A stretch of 58,220 nucleotides of DNA from a virus. Under the pieces are notes generated by a model. That model worked only from the letters and a program-made list of their open reading frames with translations, was not told the origin of the DNA and did not search any database. The stretch lies in IMG/VR virus record IMGVR_UViG_3300042465_002836, positions 1 to 58,220 of that record; one strand, written 5' to 3'. Shown in pieces: positions 1-8,947 of the stretch (its first letter is position 1; each line of letters starts with the position of its first letter). Position numbers and translations under genes: made by a program.

Positions 1-127
1 AAGGGGAGTAGAGGACCATGGCTGTCAATCTTTCTGCCATTAAGGATCTTCTCCTGCCCGGCCTTCGCGGTGTCGAAGGCAAGTACGAGATGATCCCGTC
101 ACAGTACGACAAGATCTTCACCAAGCA
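1..127. repeat. Terminal direct repeat, left copy (circular-contig overlap)
   Basis: The first 127 bases recur without a mismatch at 58094-58220. Both copies hold the ribosome-binding site and first codons of the major capsid gene, and reading continues seamlessly from the right end into the left. A 127-base overlap is what a k=127 de Bruijn assembler leaves on a circular or circularly permuted molecule, so I read it as an assembly overlap and not as physical phage ends. Confidence 0.95.
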
Positions 128-929
128 TGACTCGAAGATGGCCCTCGAACGTACCGCTGAAATGCGTTACCTCGGGCTGGCCCAGCTTAAGACCGAAGGT
201 GGTCAGACGGCTTTCGACAGCAACGCTGGTGAGCGTTTTGTCTATAACCAGGAACACACGGAAATCGCCCTTGGCTATGCGATCACTCGCAAGGCCATCG
301 ACGATAACCTGTACAAGACCCAGTTCCACCCGTCCAACCTCGGTCTGATTGAGTCTTTCCAGCAGACCAAGGAAATCTACGGGGCGAACCTCCTCAACAC
401 CGCGCAGACCTACAACGCTGCTATCGGTGGTGACGGCCAGGCGCTTTGCTCTTCCAACCATCCGATTGATGGTGGCGTTGTGGCAAACCAGCCCGCCGTC
501 CAGGTTGACCTGAATGAAGCCACGCTGCTGAATGCGATGATCGCAGTCCGCACGAACTTCAAGGACCAGGCTGGCCTAAAGGTGTTCGCACGGGCTCGCA
601 AGCTCATCGTTCCGCCGCAGCTTGAGCCGGTCGCTATTCGTCTGACAAAGACGGAACTGCGCCCCGGTTCTGCGGACAACGACGTGAATGCAATCATGAT
701 GACCGCAGGGGGCCTCCCCGAGGGTTACATGGTCAACGACTTCCTGACCTCGGCTAGCGCATACTTCTTGCTGACGAACATCGACGGCCTTTCCTACATG
801 GAACGGGTGAAGTTCGAGAGCGACATGCAAGTCGACTTTGTGACCGATAACCTGTTGGTTAAGGGTTACGAGCGTTACTCGTTTGGTTACTACAACTTCC
901 GTTCGATTTTCGGTTCGTTCCCGACCTGA
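18..929 (+). CDS. Major capsid protein
   Basis: Probable major head subunit, 303 residues, forming the icosahedral shell around the packaged DNA. It starts with MAVNLSAIKDLLLPGL and contains an internal CSSNHPIDGG segment (about residues 142-151) resembling the S..HP motif of Mu gpT-like head proteins; length and composition suit an HK97-fold capsid subunit. The ATG follows a strong AAGGGGAG ribosome-binding site. Upstream at 57463 lies a decoration-like gene and before that the scaffold-like gene, the usual head order. A GC hairpin follows the stop codon. The gene spans the cut in the circle. The exact family is inferred from motif and position. Confidence 0.8.
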   Translation: MAVNLSAIKDLLLPGLRGVEGKYEMIPSQYDKIFTKHDSKMALERTAEMRYLGLAQLKTEGGQTAFDSNAGERFVYNQEHTEIALGYAITRKAIDDNLYKTQFHPSNLGLIESFQQTKEIYGANLLNTAQTYNAAIGGDGQALCSSNHPIDGGVVANQPAVQVDLNEATLLNAMIAVRTNFKDQAGLKVFARARKLIVPPQLEPVAIRLTKTELRPGSADNDVNAIMMTAGGLPEGYMVNDFLTSASAYFLLTNIDGLSYMERVKFESDMQVDFVTDNLLVKGYERYSFGYYNFRSIFGSFPT

Positions 930-943
930 TAATCGGCCCAGAT

Positions 944-965
944 CCCCGCCTCAAGAGGGGCGGGG
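944..965 (+). terminator. GC-rich stem-loop after capsid gene
   Basis: A 9-bp stem (CCCCGCCTC with GGGGCGGGG, one T-G pair) closes an AAGA tetraloop 15 bases after the capsid stop. No uridine run follows, so it may act as a weak terminator or as a 3' stabiliser that raises capsid mRNA relative to downstream genes. Confidence 0.6.
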
Positions 966-988
966 GTTCCACCTAAAGGAGCTTTAAA

Positions 989-1621
989 ATGGGTGCTACC
1001 CATTTCACCGGACCCGTAGTGTCGGAAGCTGGTTTCATCACCGGCTCCTCTGATGCTACTTCGGGTACATATGGCGGGGCGGGAACGCCTGCCTCTCCGA
1101 TTAATCTTGGGACCACGCCTGACCAGAAGATGGTCGCCAACTATGCTACGACGGCGGCGACTACTGGTGATACCCGGCTTGTGTACGACAAGCTCACCTT
1201 CACAGCGGCTGGTTCCGGCGAAACGCTCCGTGCGTTTTCTGCCGTCACGACTGGCACCGCTGCCGTAGGCGGGACTGTCAACGGCGCTCATATCTCTCTT
1301 GAGGTAAACGGTTCCGGCGCAATCTCGGGTGCAGGCAATGCTATTCGAGCCACCCTTGGCGGCTCGGCAGCTTCTCCCGGCGGCACTCTGGCGGCTATCC
1401 AACTGGATAGTGCCTTTGCTGCGGGCGTGACGCTTCCAGCGATCACGGCGTTCCTCCGCGTGACGGACACCAACACGACTAAGATCCCCAACCTTCTTAG
1501 TCTTCCGGCTCCGTCTGCGGGCACGATCTTCTCGACGAAAACATCTGCGGCTGTTTCGCACGTCATCAAGATCAACGCCGCAGGGACGACTTACTACATC
1601 ATGGTTTCTGACACCCTCTAA
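989..1621 (+). CDS. Probable head decoration / virion structural protein
   Basis: Protein of 210 residues, rich in Gly, Ala, Ser and Thr, with no charged helical regions; it looks all-beta, as in capsid cementing or decoration proteins. Its place directly behind the capsid gene supports a head-surface role. The start follows AAAGGAGC and is well spaced. There is no motif that fixes a family, so the role is inferred from composition and order. The protein at 57463 has a similar character, so the capsid gene is flanked by two decoration-like genes. Confidence 0.5.
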   Translation: MGATHFTGPVVSEAGFITGSSDATSGTYGGAGTPASPINLGTTPDQKMVANYATTAATTGDTRLVYDKLTFTAAGSGETLRAFSAVTTGTAAVGGTVNGAHISLEVNGSGAISGAGNAIRATLGGSAASPGGTLAAIQLDSAFAAGVTLPAITAFLRVTDTNTTKIPNLLSLPAPSAGTIFSTKTSAAVSHVIKINAAGTTYYIMVSDTL

Positions 1622-1645
1622 TAGCGGGCAAGGAAGAAGCTACCC

Positions 1646-1873
1646 ATGATCAGCAAGCCGTTTCTGATTGAGAAAAGAGCAAGCATCGTCAGCCAGCGCG
1701 ACAATGCGCTTGCGGTTTATCATCAAGCCGTTGGCGCATTGGCACTGGTTGATCACCTCATCGAGATGGCGGACCAAATTGAAAATGGGATGTCGCTCGA
1801 AACTTTCGCTGAAGCGATCAACGCCGATGGTGCTGAGATCGTCGATCTCAAACAAGTTACTCGAGGAGAATGA
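1646..1873 (+). CDS. Small hypothetical helical protein
   Basis: Unrecognised 75-residue acidic protein predicted mainly helical (MISKPFLIEKRASIVSQRD at the N terminus). It sits between the decoration-like gene and a basic KSGG-motif protein, and its stop codon overlaps the next start (ATGA at 1870), suggesting translational coupling. An AAGGAAG ribosome-binding site precedes the ATG. Probably a minor head-region factor; no function can be assigned. Confidence 0.55.
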   Translation: MISKPFLIEKRASIVSQRDNALAVYHQAVGALALVDHLIEMADQIENGMSLETFAEAINADGAEIVDLKQVTRGE

Positions 1874-2181
1874 CCATGAAGGGTCGTAAGAGCGGCGGGA
1901 TGGACTCTCCCGCCACTGGGGACAAGGAATACGCGCAGGATCTGGCCAGCAAGCCTAACCGTCGCAACAATGCCCCCAAGATCTTGAATGCTGCCGAGGA
2001 GCGCAAGCGCGGCGGCCGCACCAAGAAGAAGCACGTCATGGTGCCTGACGAGATGGGCAGCGCCCATGCGGGTCGCAAGCCGCGCAAGTCCGGTGGACGC
2101 GCTGGTTGCGACAGCAGCCCGTTCTCGTCCGCTCGGTCTGGTACGCCCGCCAAGGGCCGTAACACCGTCAGCATTGACTAA
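1870..2181 (+). CDS. Basic KSGG-motif protein
   Basis: Protein of 103 residues, very rich in Lys, Arg and Gly, probably disordered and nucleic-acid binding. It carries HAGRKPRKSGG near residue 68, a string that also occurs in the 529-residue protein at 53450, so the two share a module. The start at 1870 overlaps the previous stop; an alternative ATG lies at 1876. A strong hairpin terminator follows. A DNA-compacting or packaged virion protein is possible, but only the composition supports that. Confidence 0.55.
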   Translation: MTMKGRKSGGMDSPATGDKEYAQDLASKPNRRNNAPKILNAAEERKRGGRTKKKHVMVPDEMGSAHAGRKPRKSGGRAGCDSSPFSSARSGTPAKGRNTVSID

Positions 2182-2189
2182 GATGGGTC

Positions 2190-2207
2190 GGGGGGCTTCG
2201 GCCCCCC
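2190..2207 (+). terminator. Intrinsic terminator-like hairpin
   Basis: A perfect 7-bp GGGGGGC/GCCCCCC stem capped by TTCG, followed by TTCCTCTTT, 8 bases after the stop of the basic protein. This is the best terminator in the first 10 kb, though the pyrimidine tail is interrupted. Confidence 0.7.
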
Positions 2208-2228
2208 TTCCTCTTTGTGGAGGCTTTC

Positions 2229-2498
2229 ATGTCTGGTGCCTGGACGCGCAAGGAAGGCAAGTCAGCTTCCGGCGGCCTAAACGACAAGGGTCGGGCCTCG
2301 TTGAAGGCTGAAGGCCACAACATCAAGCGCCCCGTTACTGCCGCAGAGGCAAAACATAGTCCCGAAGCAGCCTCAAGGCGTGATAACTTCAGGACCAGGA
2401 TGTGCGGCATGAAGGACAAGCTTACGTCCGCCAAGACCGCGCACGACCCGAACAGCCGCATCAATCTCGCCCTGAAGCGGTGGGATGTGAAATGCTAG
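2229..2498 (+). CDS. DUF6321-like virion-module protein
   Basis: Protein of 89 residues beginning MSGAWTRKEGKSASGGLNDK, the signature of a small family common in phage structural modules (recalled as DUF6321): a W-T-R-K-E-G-K...GGLN.KGR start and a basic C-terminal half. The function is unknown. The ATG at 2229 is preferred over a GTG at 2217 because GTGGAGG is properly spaced before it. It lies between a terminator and the next structural gene. Confidence 0.6.
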   Translation: MSGAWTRKEGKSASGGLNDKGRASLKAEGHNIKRPVTAAEAKHSPEAASRRDNFRTRMCGMKDKLTSAKTAHDPNSRINLALKRWDVKC

Positions 2499-2509
2499 AG
2501 GATTGAACA

Positions 2510-3298
2510 ATGGCCGTTACCGCATGGTCCGTCACCCAGAACGGGCGATATGAGCCGTTTGAGCTTCAGGTGGCTCGCGGTCAGATTTCTTGGCACAACA
2601 GCCTCTTCAAGTTTGGCATTAATGGGGATGTCGGCACGTCCGCTGAGACAGTCTGGGCGCAGGGCGGCGTTTACGCCTACCCATCAGCCGCCTCTGTCAT
2701 GAAGATATCCAGCAGCAGCGCGGATGACGCTGCTGCCGGGACCGGCGCCCGGACAATTTCCATTTCTGGCCTCAATGGCAGTTACGCCGAAATCAGCGAA
2801 ACTGTGACCTTGAACGGCCAAACAGAAGTTAACACGGTGAATAGCTATCTGCGGATCAGCCGCATGTATGTTGTCACGGCTGGCAGTGGGGAAACTGCCG
2901 CCGGTACAATTTACGCAGGCACCGGAACAGTGACCTCTGGCGTTCCCGCGAATATCTACGGCATGGTTGCCATTGGCGCGAACCAAACGCAAATGGCCTT
3001 CTGGACCGTCCCTGCTGGGTACACGCTCTATTTGACCGGCATGTTCTTCACGTCGGGCAATACCACCGCAAATGCATACACTAATTTCCAGTTGATCCAG
3101 CGCCCCCTTGGCGGCGTCTTCTGCCAACAAAGCTCCAATAGGATGCCGGGCAATGGCTCGTTTGTTCTGGACCTTCACACGCCCCTGAGCTTCCCCGAGA
3201 AAACGGACTTGCAAGTTCGGGCCGTTACGTCTTCGGGGGCTGCAAGCGTCTCTGCGGAATTTGAAGGCATCTACATCAAGAACGATGCGGCGACCTAA
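2510..3298 (+). CDS. Virion structural protein, beta-rich
   Basis: Protein of 262 residues, Ser/Thr/Gly-rich and apparently all-beta. Residues around 170-210 (FWTVPAGYTLYLTGMFFTSG) look like a jelly-roll or decoration fold. It is followed two bases later by the head-tail connector gene. Family members that I recall occur next to connector genes in podoviruses, but the role (head surface or connector accessory) is not fixed by the sequence. Confidence 0.5.
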   Translation: MAVTAWSVTQNGRYEPFELQVARGQISWHNSLFKFGINGDVGTSAETVWAQGGVYAYPSAASVMKISSSSADDAAAGTGARTISISGLNGSYAEISETVTLNGQTEVNTVNSYLRISRMYVVTAGSGETAAGTIYAGTGTVTSGVPANIYGMVAIGANQTQMAFWTVPAGYTLYLTGMFFTSGNTTANAYTNFQLIQRPLGGVFCQQSSNRMPGNGSFVLDLHTPLSFPEKTDLQVRAVTSSGAASVSAEFEGIYIKNDAAT

Positions 3299-3300
3299 TC

Positions 3301-4011
3301 ATGACCAGCAGCGGCACATACACTTACAATCCCAGCCTGGGCGAACTGGTCCTGTATGCCTACAACGTGGCGGGGCTGCGGAGCACGTCGCTGGTGCAGG
3401 AGCATTTTGAGGCCGCCCGCATGGCGAGCAACTTGATGCTCTCAAGCTGGTCCAACCAAGGCGTCAACCTCTGGGCGGTAGATCTGGTGTCAGTGCCCTT
3501 GGTGCAGGGCCAGGCGTCCTATCCCGTGGAAGCAAACACCGTGGTGATCTTGGACGCCTATATGCGGATCACTGAGGGCCAGGAACAGCCGATTGACCGC
3601 ATCATCATGCCGGTCAGCCGCACAGAATACTCGGCCTATCCCAACAAGGATCAGCAAGGCTTCTCCACGACCTTCTGGTTTGACAGGCTGTTGAGCCCGA
3701 CTGTCACCCTGTGGCCCGTTCCAGACGGCGTCAGCGCCCAGTATCTGCAGTATTATCGCGTCACGCAGCTTCAGGATGCGGCTTTCTCCTCGCCCACTGC
3801 CGGTGGCGGGGTGACGGTCAACATTCCTTACTTGTGGATGGAGGCTTTCGCGGACGGCCTCGCCTATCGCCTGGCGAAGATCTGGAACCAAGCGGCGGCG
3901 GTGACGCTGAAGGCGGTTGCAGATGAAAGCTACAAGATCGCCGCAGACCAGAACATTGAAACGGCCAGCCAATACATCTCGCCGCAGATCTCAACCTACT
4001 ACCGCCTGTAA
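3301..4011 (+). CDS. Head-tail connector/adaptor protein
   Basis: Protein of 236 residues matching a family that is common in podovirus-like genomes. The N-terminal half holds an LVQEHFEAARMASNLMLSSW helix, then GVNLWAVDL; the centre holds ISRTEYSAYPNKDQQGF and LWPVPDG; the C terminus holds PYLWMEAFADGLAYRLAKIW. These hallmarks fit a ring-forming adaptor below the portal. It follows the preceding gene almost without a gap. A second adaptor-type gene lies at 12512, next to the nozzle gene. Confidence 0.65.
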   Translation: MTSSGTYTYNPSLGELVLYAYNVAGLRSTSLVQEHFEAARMASNLMLSSWSNQGVNLWAVDLVSVPLVQGQASYPVEANTVVILDAYMRITEGQEQPIDRIIMPVSRTEYSAYPNKDQQGFSTTFWFDRLLSPTVTLWPVPDGVSAQYLQYYRVTQLQDAAFSSPTAGGGVTVNIPYLWMEAFADGLAYRLAKIWNQAAAVTLKAVADESYKIAADQNIETASQYISPQISTYYRL

Positions 4012-4020
4012 GGGGGACGC

Positions 4021-4740
4021 ATGGGATACGGCTCACGGTCAGGTCGCGCCCGCACAAGCTCCGTTAATCCCCGGGCGCACGCAATATGCGACCGATGTGG
4101 GTTTCGCTATAACCATGACGATCTGCAATGGCAGTACGATTGGGCAGGGGCCTCCCTGATCAACCGAGGCATCTTGGTGTGCTCTCAGTGCATGGACGTG
4201 CCCCAGGAGCAGCTTCGGGCAATCATTGTGCCGGCAGACCCTGTGCCCGTCCTGAACCCCCGTATTGAGTACTTTGGCACATACTCATCCAACAACCGCC
4301 TGACCAACGGCACGCCTTCTGTAGACGCAGCCACAGGCCTCTCATCCCCCAGGGGCGATACCCGGATTACTGAGGATGACGCGACCCGCTCCACTCAGAT
4401 GACCGGCGCGGCGCCTGGCAGCCTCAACACGCTCCCAGGTACAGACCCGAACGCAGTCACATATCGCACTGTGACCAACGCTACAGACAATGGCTCGGGC
4501 CTGATCCGCCTGACTGTGGCAACGACAAACGGCATGATCACAAGCCAGAGAGTAACAGTTCAAGACGTTGGCGGCGTTACGGCGGCGTCCGGCAACTGGA
4601 CCATTACAGTTATCAACAACACGCAGATTGATCTTCAGTCTTCAGCGTTCTCTGGTACTTATACCTCTGGCGGATATGTGGTGAACAACCCCAGTCTGCC
4701 TTACAATTTCACTGAAGTGCCGAAGACGGGGACGCTCTAA
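4021..4740 (+). CDS. Zinc-ribbon virion protein with Ig-like C-terminal repeat
   Basis: Protein of 239 residues. The N-terminal part has two Cys pairs (CDRCGFRY near residue 24 and CSQC near residue 57), which probably bind one zinc ion. The C-terminal part (about residues 145-225) is a beta-repeat of the kind found in other virion proteins here: an RLTVATTNG strand pair, VQDVGGV, then WTITVINNTQIDL. It is encoded between the connector and the tail fibre, and its stop overlaps the fibre start (TAATG). Probably a minor neck or tail protein. Confidence 0.55.
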   Translation: MGYGSRSGRARTSSVNPRAHAICDRCGFRYNHDDLQWQYDWAGASLINRGILVCSQCMDVPQEQLRAIIVPADPVPVLNPRIEYFGTYSSNNRLTNGTPSVDAATGLSSPRGDTRITEDDATRSTQMTGAAPGSLNTLPGTDPNAVTYRTVTNATDNGSGLIRLTVATTNGMITSQRVTVQDVGGVTAASGNWTITVINNTQIDLQSSAFSGTYTSGGYVVNNPSLPYNFTEVPKTGTL

Positions 4741-7700
4741 TGGCGAATGTGCAAATTCCCAATCTCACCCCGGCAATCTCGCTGAACGGCACCGAGGAGC
4801 TTGAGGCTGTCCAGGCGTCATCTTCTGTACGGATTACTACGGCCCAGATCGCGTCCTACACCCAAGCGACCTATCCCGTCACCGGCATCACCAGCATCGC
4901 CACGGCAGCCCCAATTTCAGGCGGGACAATCACCTCAAGCGGGACAATCAGCCTTCAGACGGCAGGCGTGACCAACACCTATCTGGCGGCAATGTCTGCC
5001 GGAACGGTAAAAGCCAATGTCACCGGCAACGCGGCTAGCCCCACCGATGCGACCCCGAGCGCGGTTCTGGATATCATTGGCTCCTCGACGGGGTCGATGC
5101 TCTATCGAAGCCCCTCCGCATGGGCGCAACTAAGCCTTGGCTCGACTGACCAGATCCTGACCGTTAGCGGCGGCATCCCTGCTTGGGTGACCCAGATCCC
5201 TTCTGGCAGCATCCCGGCAACCGGCGTCACGGCGGGAGCCTATGGTTCTGCTACTCAGGTCGCGCAATTCACCGTCCTGGCATCGGGTCAAATCAGCGCC
5301 GCATCAAATGTTGCCATTGCCATCCCGTCATCTCAGGTAACGGGCCTTGGCACGATGGCGGTCCAGAATGCTTCTGCCGTGGCAATTACGGGCGGAACTA
5401 TCGCTGGCGTAGGTATCAATAGCTCGACGATTGGCGCTGGCACGCCCTCGACTGGCGCATTCACGACCCTGACCGCCAATTCCAGCCTTAGCGTCACCGG
5501 CACGTCTGTGCTTGGCACCGTGACCTCGGGGACATGGAACGGCACCGCCATTGCCGTGGCGAACGGCGGGACTGGGGATACGACCGCATCAGGGGCGCGG
5601 ACCAACCTTGGCGCGGCGGCCTCTGGAGCCAATAGCGACATAACCAGCCTGTCTGGCCTGACATCTGCCTTGTCTGCTCCGCAGGGCGGCACGGGCTTTA
5701 CCTCGTACACCACGGGCGATCTGCTGTACGCAAACAGCGCAACGTCCCTCGCCCGCCTTAACGACGAGGCTGTCGGCAACGCCCTGATCTCTGGCGGCGT
5801 CGGCGTAGCCCCGGCATGGGGCAAGATCGGCCTCACCACCCACGTCTCTGGCACCCTTGCAGTGGGTAATGGAGGCACGGGCGCCACGACCCTGACGGGC
5901 TACTTGGTGGGCAATGGGACAAGCGCCGTCACCGCCGTGGCGACCATCCCCAACGCTGGCCTGACCAACAGTTCAATCACCATTGGCTCGACCTCAATTG
6001 CCCTTGGCGCAAGCTCACTGGTGCTGGCCGGTCTTACCACCGTCACGGTGACGCAAGACCCGACCACCAGCCTCCAGCTTGCTACCAAGCAGTATGTTGA
6101 TAACACCGTCTCAACGGTGTCCAACACGACCTATCACTTGGCGGTCACGTCCGCGACCACCGCAGCCCTGACGGCCACCTACAGCAATGGCACCGCAGGC
6201 GTCGGAGCCACCCTGACCAATGCAGGGGCGCAGGCGGCGTTCTCAATTGATAGCTATTCGCCAACCGCCACCAGTCGCGTTCTGATTAAGGACCAAGCCT
6301 CCGCGCTCCAGAACGGCATATACACTGTTACCACAGTGGGAACTGGCTCGACGAACTGGGTGCTGACCCGGGCCACTGACTTCGACACCCCGGGCACTGG
6401 GCCTAACTTTATCCAGACCGGCGCGGCGGTTTACATCAGTGATGGCACAATTAACGGCGCGACTTCGTGGCTGATGAACACGACCGGCACGATCACGGTC
6501 GGCACCACGGCGCTGAACTGGACGCAGATCTCATCGGCGGGCAACATTCAAGTCACCGCCCCGATCATCAAGACCGGCAACACCCTAAGCCTCGGCACCG
6601 TCACTGTTGCCAACGGCGGCACGGGCCTAACCTCCTATACGGCGTATGGCCTCTTGTACGCCCCCACCACCTCGTCTGTTGGCGACATCGCGCCCGGCAC
6701 GGTCAACTACCCCCTGGTGTCCACTGGCGCGTCCTCGGCTCCTGCCTACCAGCAGTTGAGCCTGACGGCTGGCGTCACGGGCATCCTGCCGGTGGCAAAC
6801 GGCGGCACCGGGACCAATGCAGCTTTCACGCTGGGGTCTGTCGTGTTTGCTGGGGCCTCGGGCAACTACGCGCAAGACAACGCCCAGTTCTTCTACGATG
6901 ACACGAACAACTACTTGGGCCTTGGCACGGCAGTCCCGAACACGCGCCTGACAATCATCTCGCCCACGCAGACAGTTGTTCCCGGCTCACTGCCTGCCGG
7001 TACTGACATCTTCATTGTGGGCGCTGATGGGGCTTTGACGCGCATCACGCAGGATGCCTACGGAACGGGCTTCTATCCGGCCTATACCGGGCGTGCAGCA
7101 CGCGGCACAGCAGCCTCCCCTACGGCCAGCCAAACCAACGATGACTTGGCGCAGTTCACTGGTCGCGGGTACGGCGCTAGCGCGTTCGGGCCCAACTCGA
7201 CCGGCATCCTTGCCTTCCACGCAGCCGAGAATTTCACCAACACGGCTCAAGGCACCTACGCCTCAATCCTGCTGGCGGCGACCGGCGCGACAACTGCCGT
7301 TGAAAGGTGGCGTTTTGGCCCTGCTGGTCAGCTTGGCATCGGCGGCGGCACCTTTGGCACCTCTGGCTATGTCCTGACCTCTGGCGGGGCCTCTGCGGCC
7401 CCCACATGGTCCCAGGTCAGTTTGTCTACGGGCGTCACGGGCGTCCTCCCCGTAGCCAATGGGGGCACCAACCTCTCATCTTACACGACCGGCGATCTGG
7501 TTTACGCCTCTGGCGCGACCACGCTGGCGGGCCTTGCGGACGTTGCCACGGGCAATGCCCTGATCTCTGGCGGCGTCGGAGTTGCCCCCAGCTACGGCAA
7601 GATTGGCCTTACGACCCATGTCTCAGGCACGCTGCCCATTGCCAACGGCGGCACGGCCCTCACAACCACGCCCACCAACGGCCAACTTCTGATCGGCAAC

Positions 7701-8939
7701 GGTACGGCCTACGCCCTTGCGGCCCTGACGCAGGGCACCGCGATCACGATCACTAATGGTTCCGGCTCCATCACGATTGATAACGCAGGCGTGACGGCGT
7801 TCTCGACCGGCACCACGGGCCTGTCTGTTAACGCCTCGACCGGCTCCCTGACGCTCTCAGGCACCCTGGTCGCGGCAAACGGCGGCACGGGCTTGACCAG
7901 CTATGCCGTGGGCGATCTGCTTTACGCCAGCACGACCTCTGCCTTGAGCAAGCTGGCTGATGTTGCCACCGGCAATGCGCTGATTTCTGGCGGCGTCGGG
8001 GTTGCGCCGTCATACGGCAAGATCGGCCTGACCACGCACATCACAGGCACCCTGCCAGTGGCGAACGGCGGCACCAACATCACCAGCTACACGACCGGCG
8101 ATGTTCTGTACGCATCAGCATCTGGCACGCTCTCTTCTCTGGCCGATGTCGCCACGGGCAATGCAATCATCTCTGGTGGCGTTGGCGTGGCCCCGTCCTA
8201 TGGCAAGATTGGCCTTACGACACATGTCAGCGGGACGCTAGCAGCAACTAACGGCGGCACTGGCTTCGCATCTTATGCAGTCGGCGATCTGCTTTATGCC
8301 AGCACTACAACGGCTCTCAGCAGGCTGGCAGATGTCGCCACCGGCAGCGTTCTGTTGTCGGGCGGCGTTGGCGTGGCCCCGGCATGGGGTCAGGTCAGCC
8401 TCACCGCTGCAGTGACCGGCGTCCTTCCCGCAGCAAACGGCGGCACGGGCGTTGCAAACTCCAGCACCATCACGCTGGGCGGCAACCTGACGCTCTCTGG
8501 TGCGTTTACCACCACGGTAACAGTTTCGGCCAACACAACAGTCACGCTTCCCACAACGGGAACGCTTGCCACGCTGGCGGGCACTGAAACCCTGACGAAC
8601 AAGCGCGTCACGCCTCGGGCAACCACTTCTGGCACGACCTCTGGCAACCAGACACCCACGGGCGACAGCAGCGACCAATACATCATGACGGGCCTGACCG
8701 GCGCGATCACGATGCTGGCCCCGTCTGGCACGCCTACCAACGGCCAGAAACTGGTCCTGCGCTTCCTTGACAACGGCACTGGTCGCGGCATCACATGGAC
8801 CACGTCAGCGGGCGGCTATCGCGCCCTCGGAACGACGCTTCCGACAACGACTGTAGCCAATAAGACCATCTATGTGGGCTGCATCTACAACTCGACATCA
8901 GTCTTCTGGGATGTCGTTGCCGTGACACAGCAGGCATAG
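4740..8939 (+). CDS. Tail fibre built of NGGTG repeats
   Basis: Protein of 1,399 residues, the likely receptor-contacting fibre. It is made of shallow beta repeats: eleven (N/Q)GGT turns followed by S-Y, then GDLLYAS, then ISGGVGVAP and GKIGLTTHVSGTL. Five copies of the ISGGVGVAP module are near identical in protein. A different insert at about residues 440-620 (ATKQYVDN at its start) lacks the repeat. The C-terminal 150 residues are distinct (TETLTNKRV, then a compact tip-like domain) and may hold the receptor-binding tip. The start overlaps the previous stop. Confidence 0.8.
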   Translation: MANVQIPNLTPAISLNGTEELEAVQASSSVRITTAQIASYTQATYPVTGITSIATAAPISGGTITSSGTISLQTAGVTNTYLAAMSAGTVKANVTGNAASPTDATPSAVLDIIGSSTGSMLYRSPSAWAQLSLGSTDQILTVSGGIPAWVTQIPSGSIPATGVTAGAYGSATQVAQFTVLASGQISAASNVAIAIPSSQVTGLGTMAVQNASAVAITGGTIAGVGINSSTIGAGTPSTGAFTTLTANSSLSVTGTSVLGTVTSGTWNGTAIAVANGGTGDTTASGARTNLGAAASGANSDITSLSGLTSALSAPQGGTGFTSYTTGDLLYANSATSLARLNDEAVGNALISGGVGVAPAWGKIGLTTHVSGTLAVGNGGTGATTLTGYLVGNGTSAVTAVATIPNAGLTNSSITIGSTSIALGASSLVLAGLTTVTVTQDPTTSLQLATKQYVDNTVSTVSNTTYHLAVTSATTAALTATYSNGTAGVGATLTNAGAQAAFSIDSYSPTATSRVLIKDQASALQNGIYTVTTVGTGSTNWVLTRATDFDTPGTGPNFIQTGAAVYISDGTINGATSWLMNTTGTITVGTTALNWTQISSAGNIQVTAPIIKTGNTLSLGTVTVANGGTGLTSYTAYGLLYAPTTSSVGDIAPGTVNYPLVSTGASSAPAYQQLSLTAGVTGILPVANGGTGTNAAFTLGSVVFAGASGNYAQDNAQFFYDDTNNYLGLGTAVPNTRLTIISPTQTVVPGSLPAGTDIFIVGADGALTRITQDAYGTGFYPAYTGRAARGTAASPTASQTNDDLAQFTGRGYGASAFGPNSTGILAFHAAENFTNTAQGTYASILLAATGATTAVERWRFGPAGQLGIGGGTFGTSGYVLTSGGASAAPTWSQVSLSTGVTGVLPVANGGTNLSSYTTGDLVYASGATTLAGLADVATGNALISGGVGVAPSYGKIGLTTHVSGTLPIANGGTALTTTPTNGQLLIGNGTAYALAALTQGTAITITNGSGSITIDNAGVTAFSTGTTGLSVNASTGSLTLSGTLVAANGGTGLTSYAVGDLLYASTTSALSKLADVATGNALISGGVGVAPSYGKIGLTTHITGTLPVANGGTNITSYTTGDVLYASASGTLSSLADVATGNAIISGGVGVAPSYGKIGLTTHVSGTLAATNGGTGFASYAVGDLLYASTTTALSRLADVATGSVLLSGGVGVAPAWGQVSLTAAVTGVLPAANGGTGVANSSTITLGGNLTLSGAFTTTVTVSANTTVTLPTTGTLATLAGTETLTNKRVTPRATTSGTTSGNQTPTGDSSDQYIMTGLTGAITMLAPSGTPTNGQKLVLRFLDNGTGRGITWTTSAGGYRALGTTLPTTTVANKTIYVGCIYNSTSVFWDVVAVTQQA
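5688..8450 (+). repeat. Tandem/interspersed fibre module repeats
   Basis: Within the fibre gene, a module of roughly 65 codons (GGTG-x-SY, GDLLYA, LADVATGNAL, ISGGVGVAP, GKIGLTTH) recurs near 5690-5880, 7450-7650, 7870-8060, 8060-8250 and 8250-8440. The last four are almost contiguous and share long DNA identity, so they could grow or shrink by recombination. Confidence 0.75.
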
Positions 8940-8947
8940 GTGATCTG

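Noticed and set aside
5688-8450. Possible CRISPR array or diversity-generating repeat in the fibre gene
   Set aside because: The repeats are coding, about 200 bases long and without unique spacers of fixed length; no reverse transcriptase or adenine-biased template repeat is seen anywhere.
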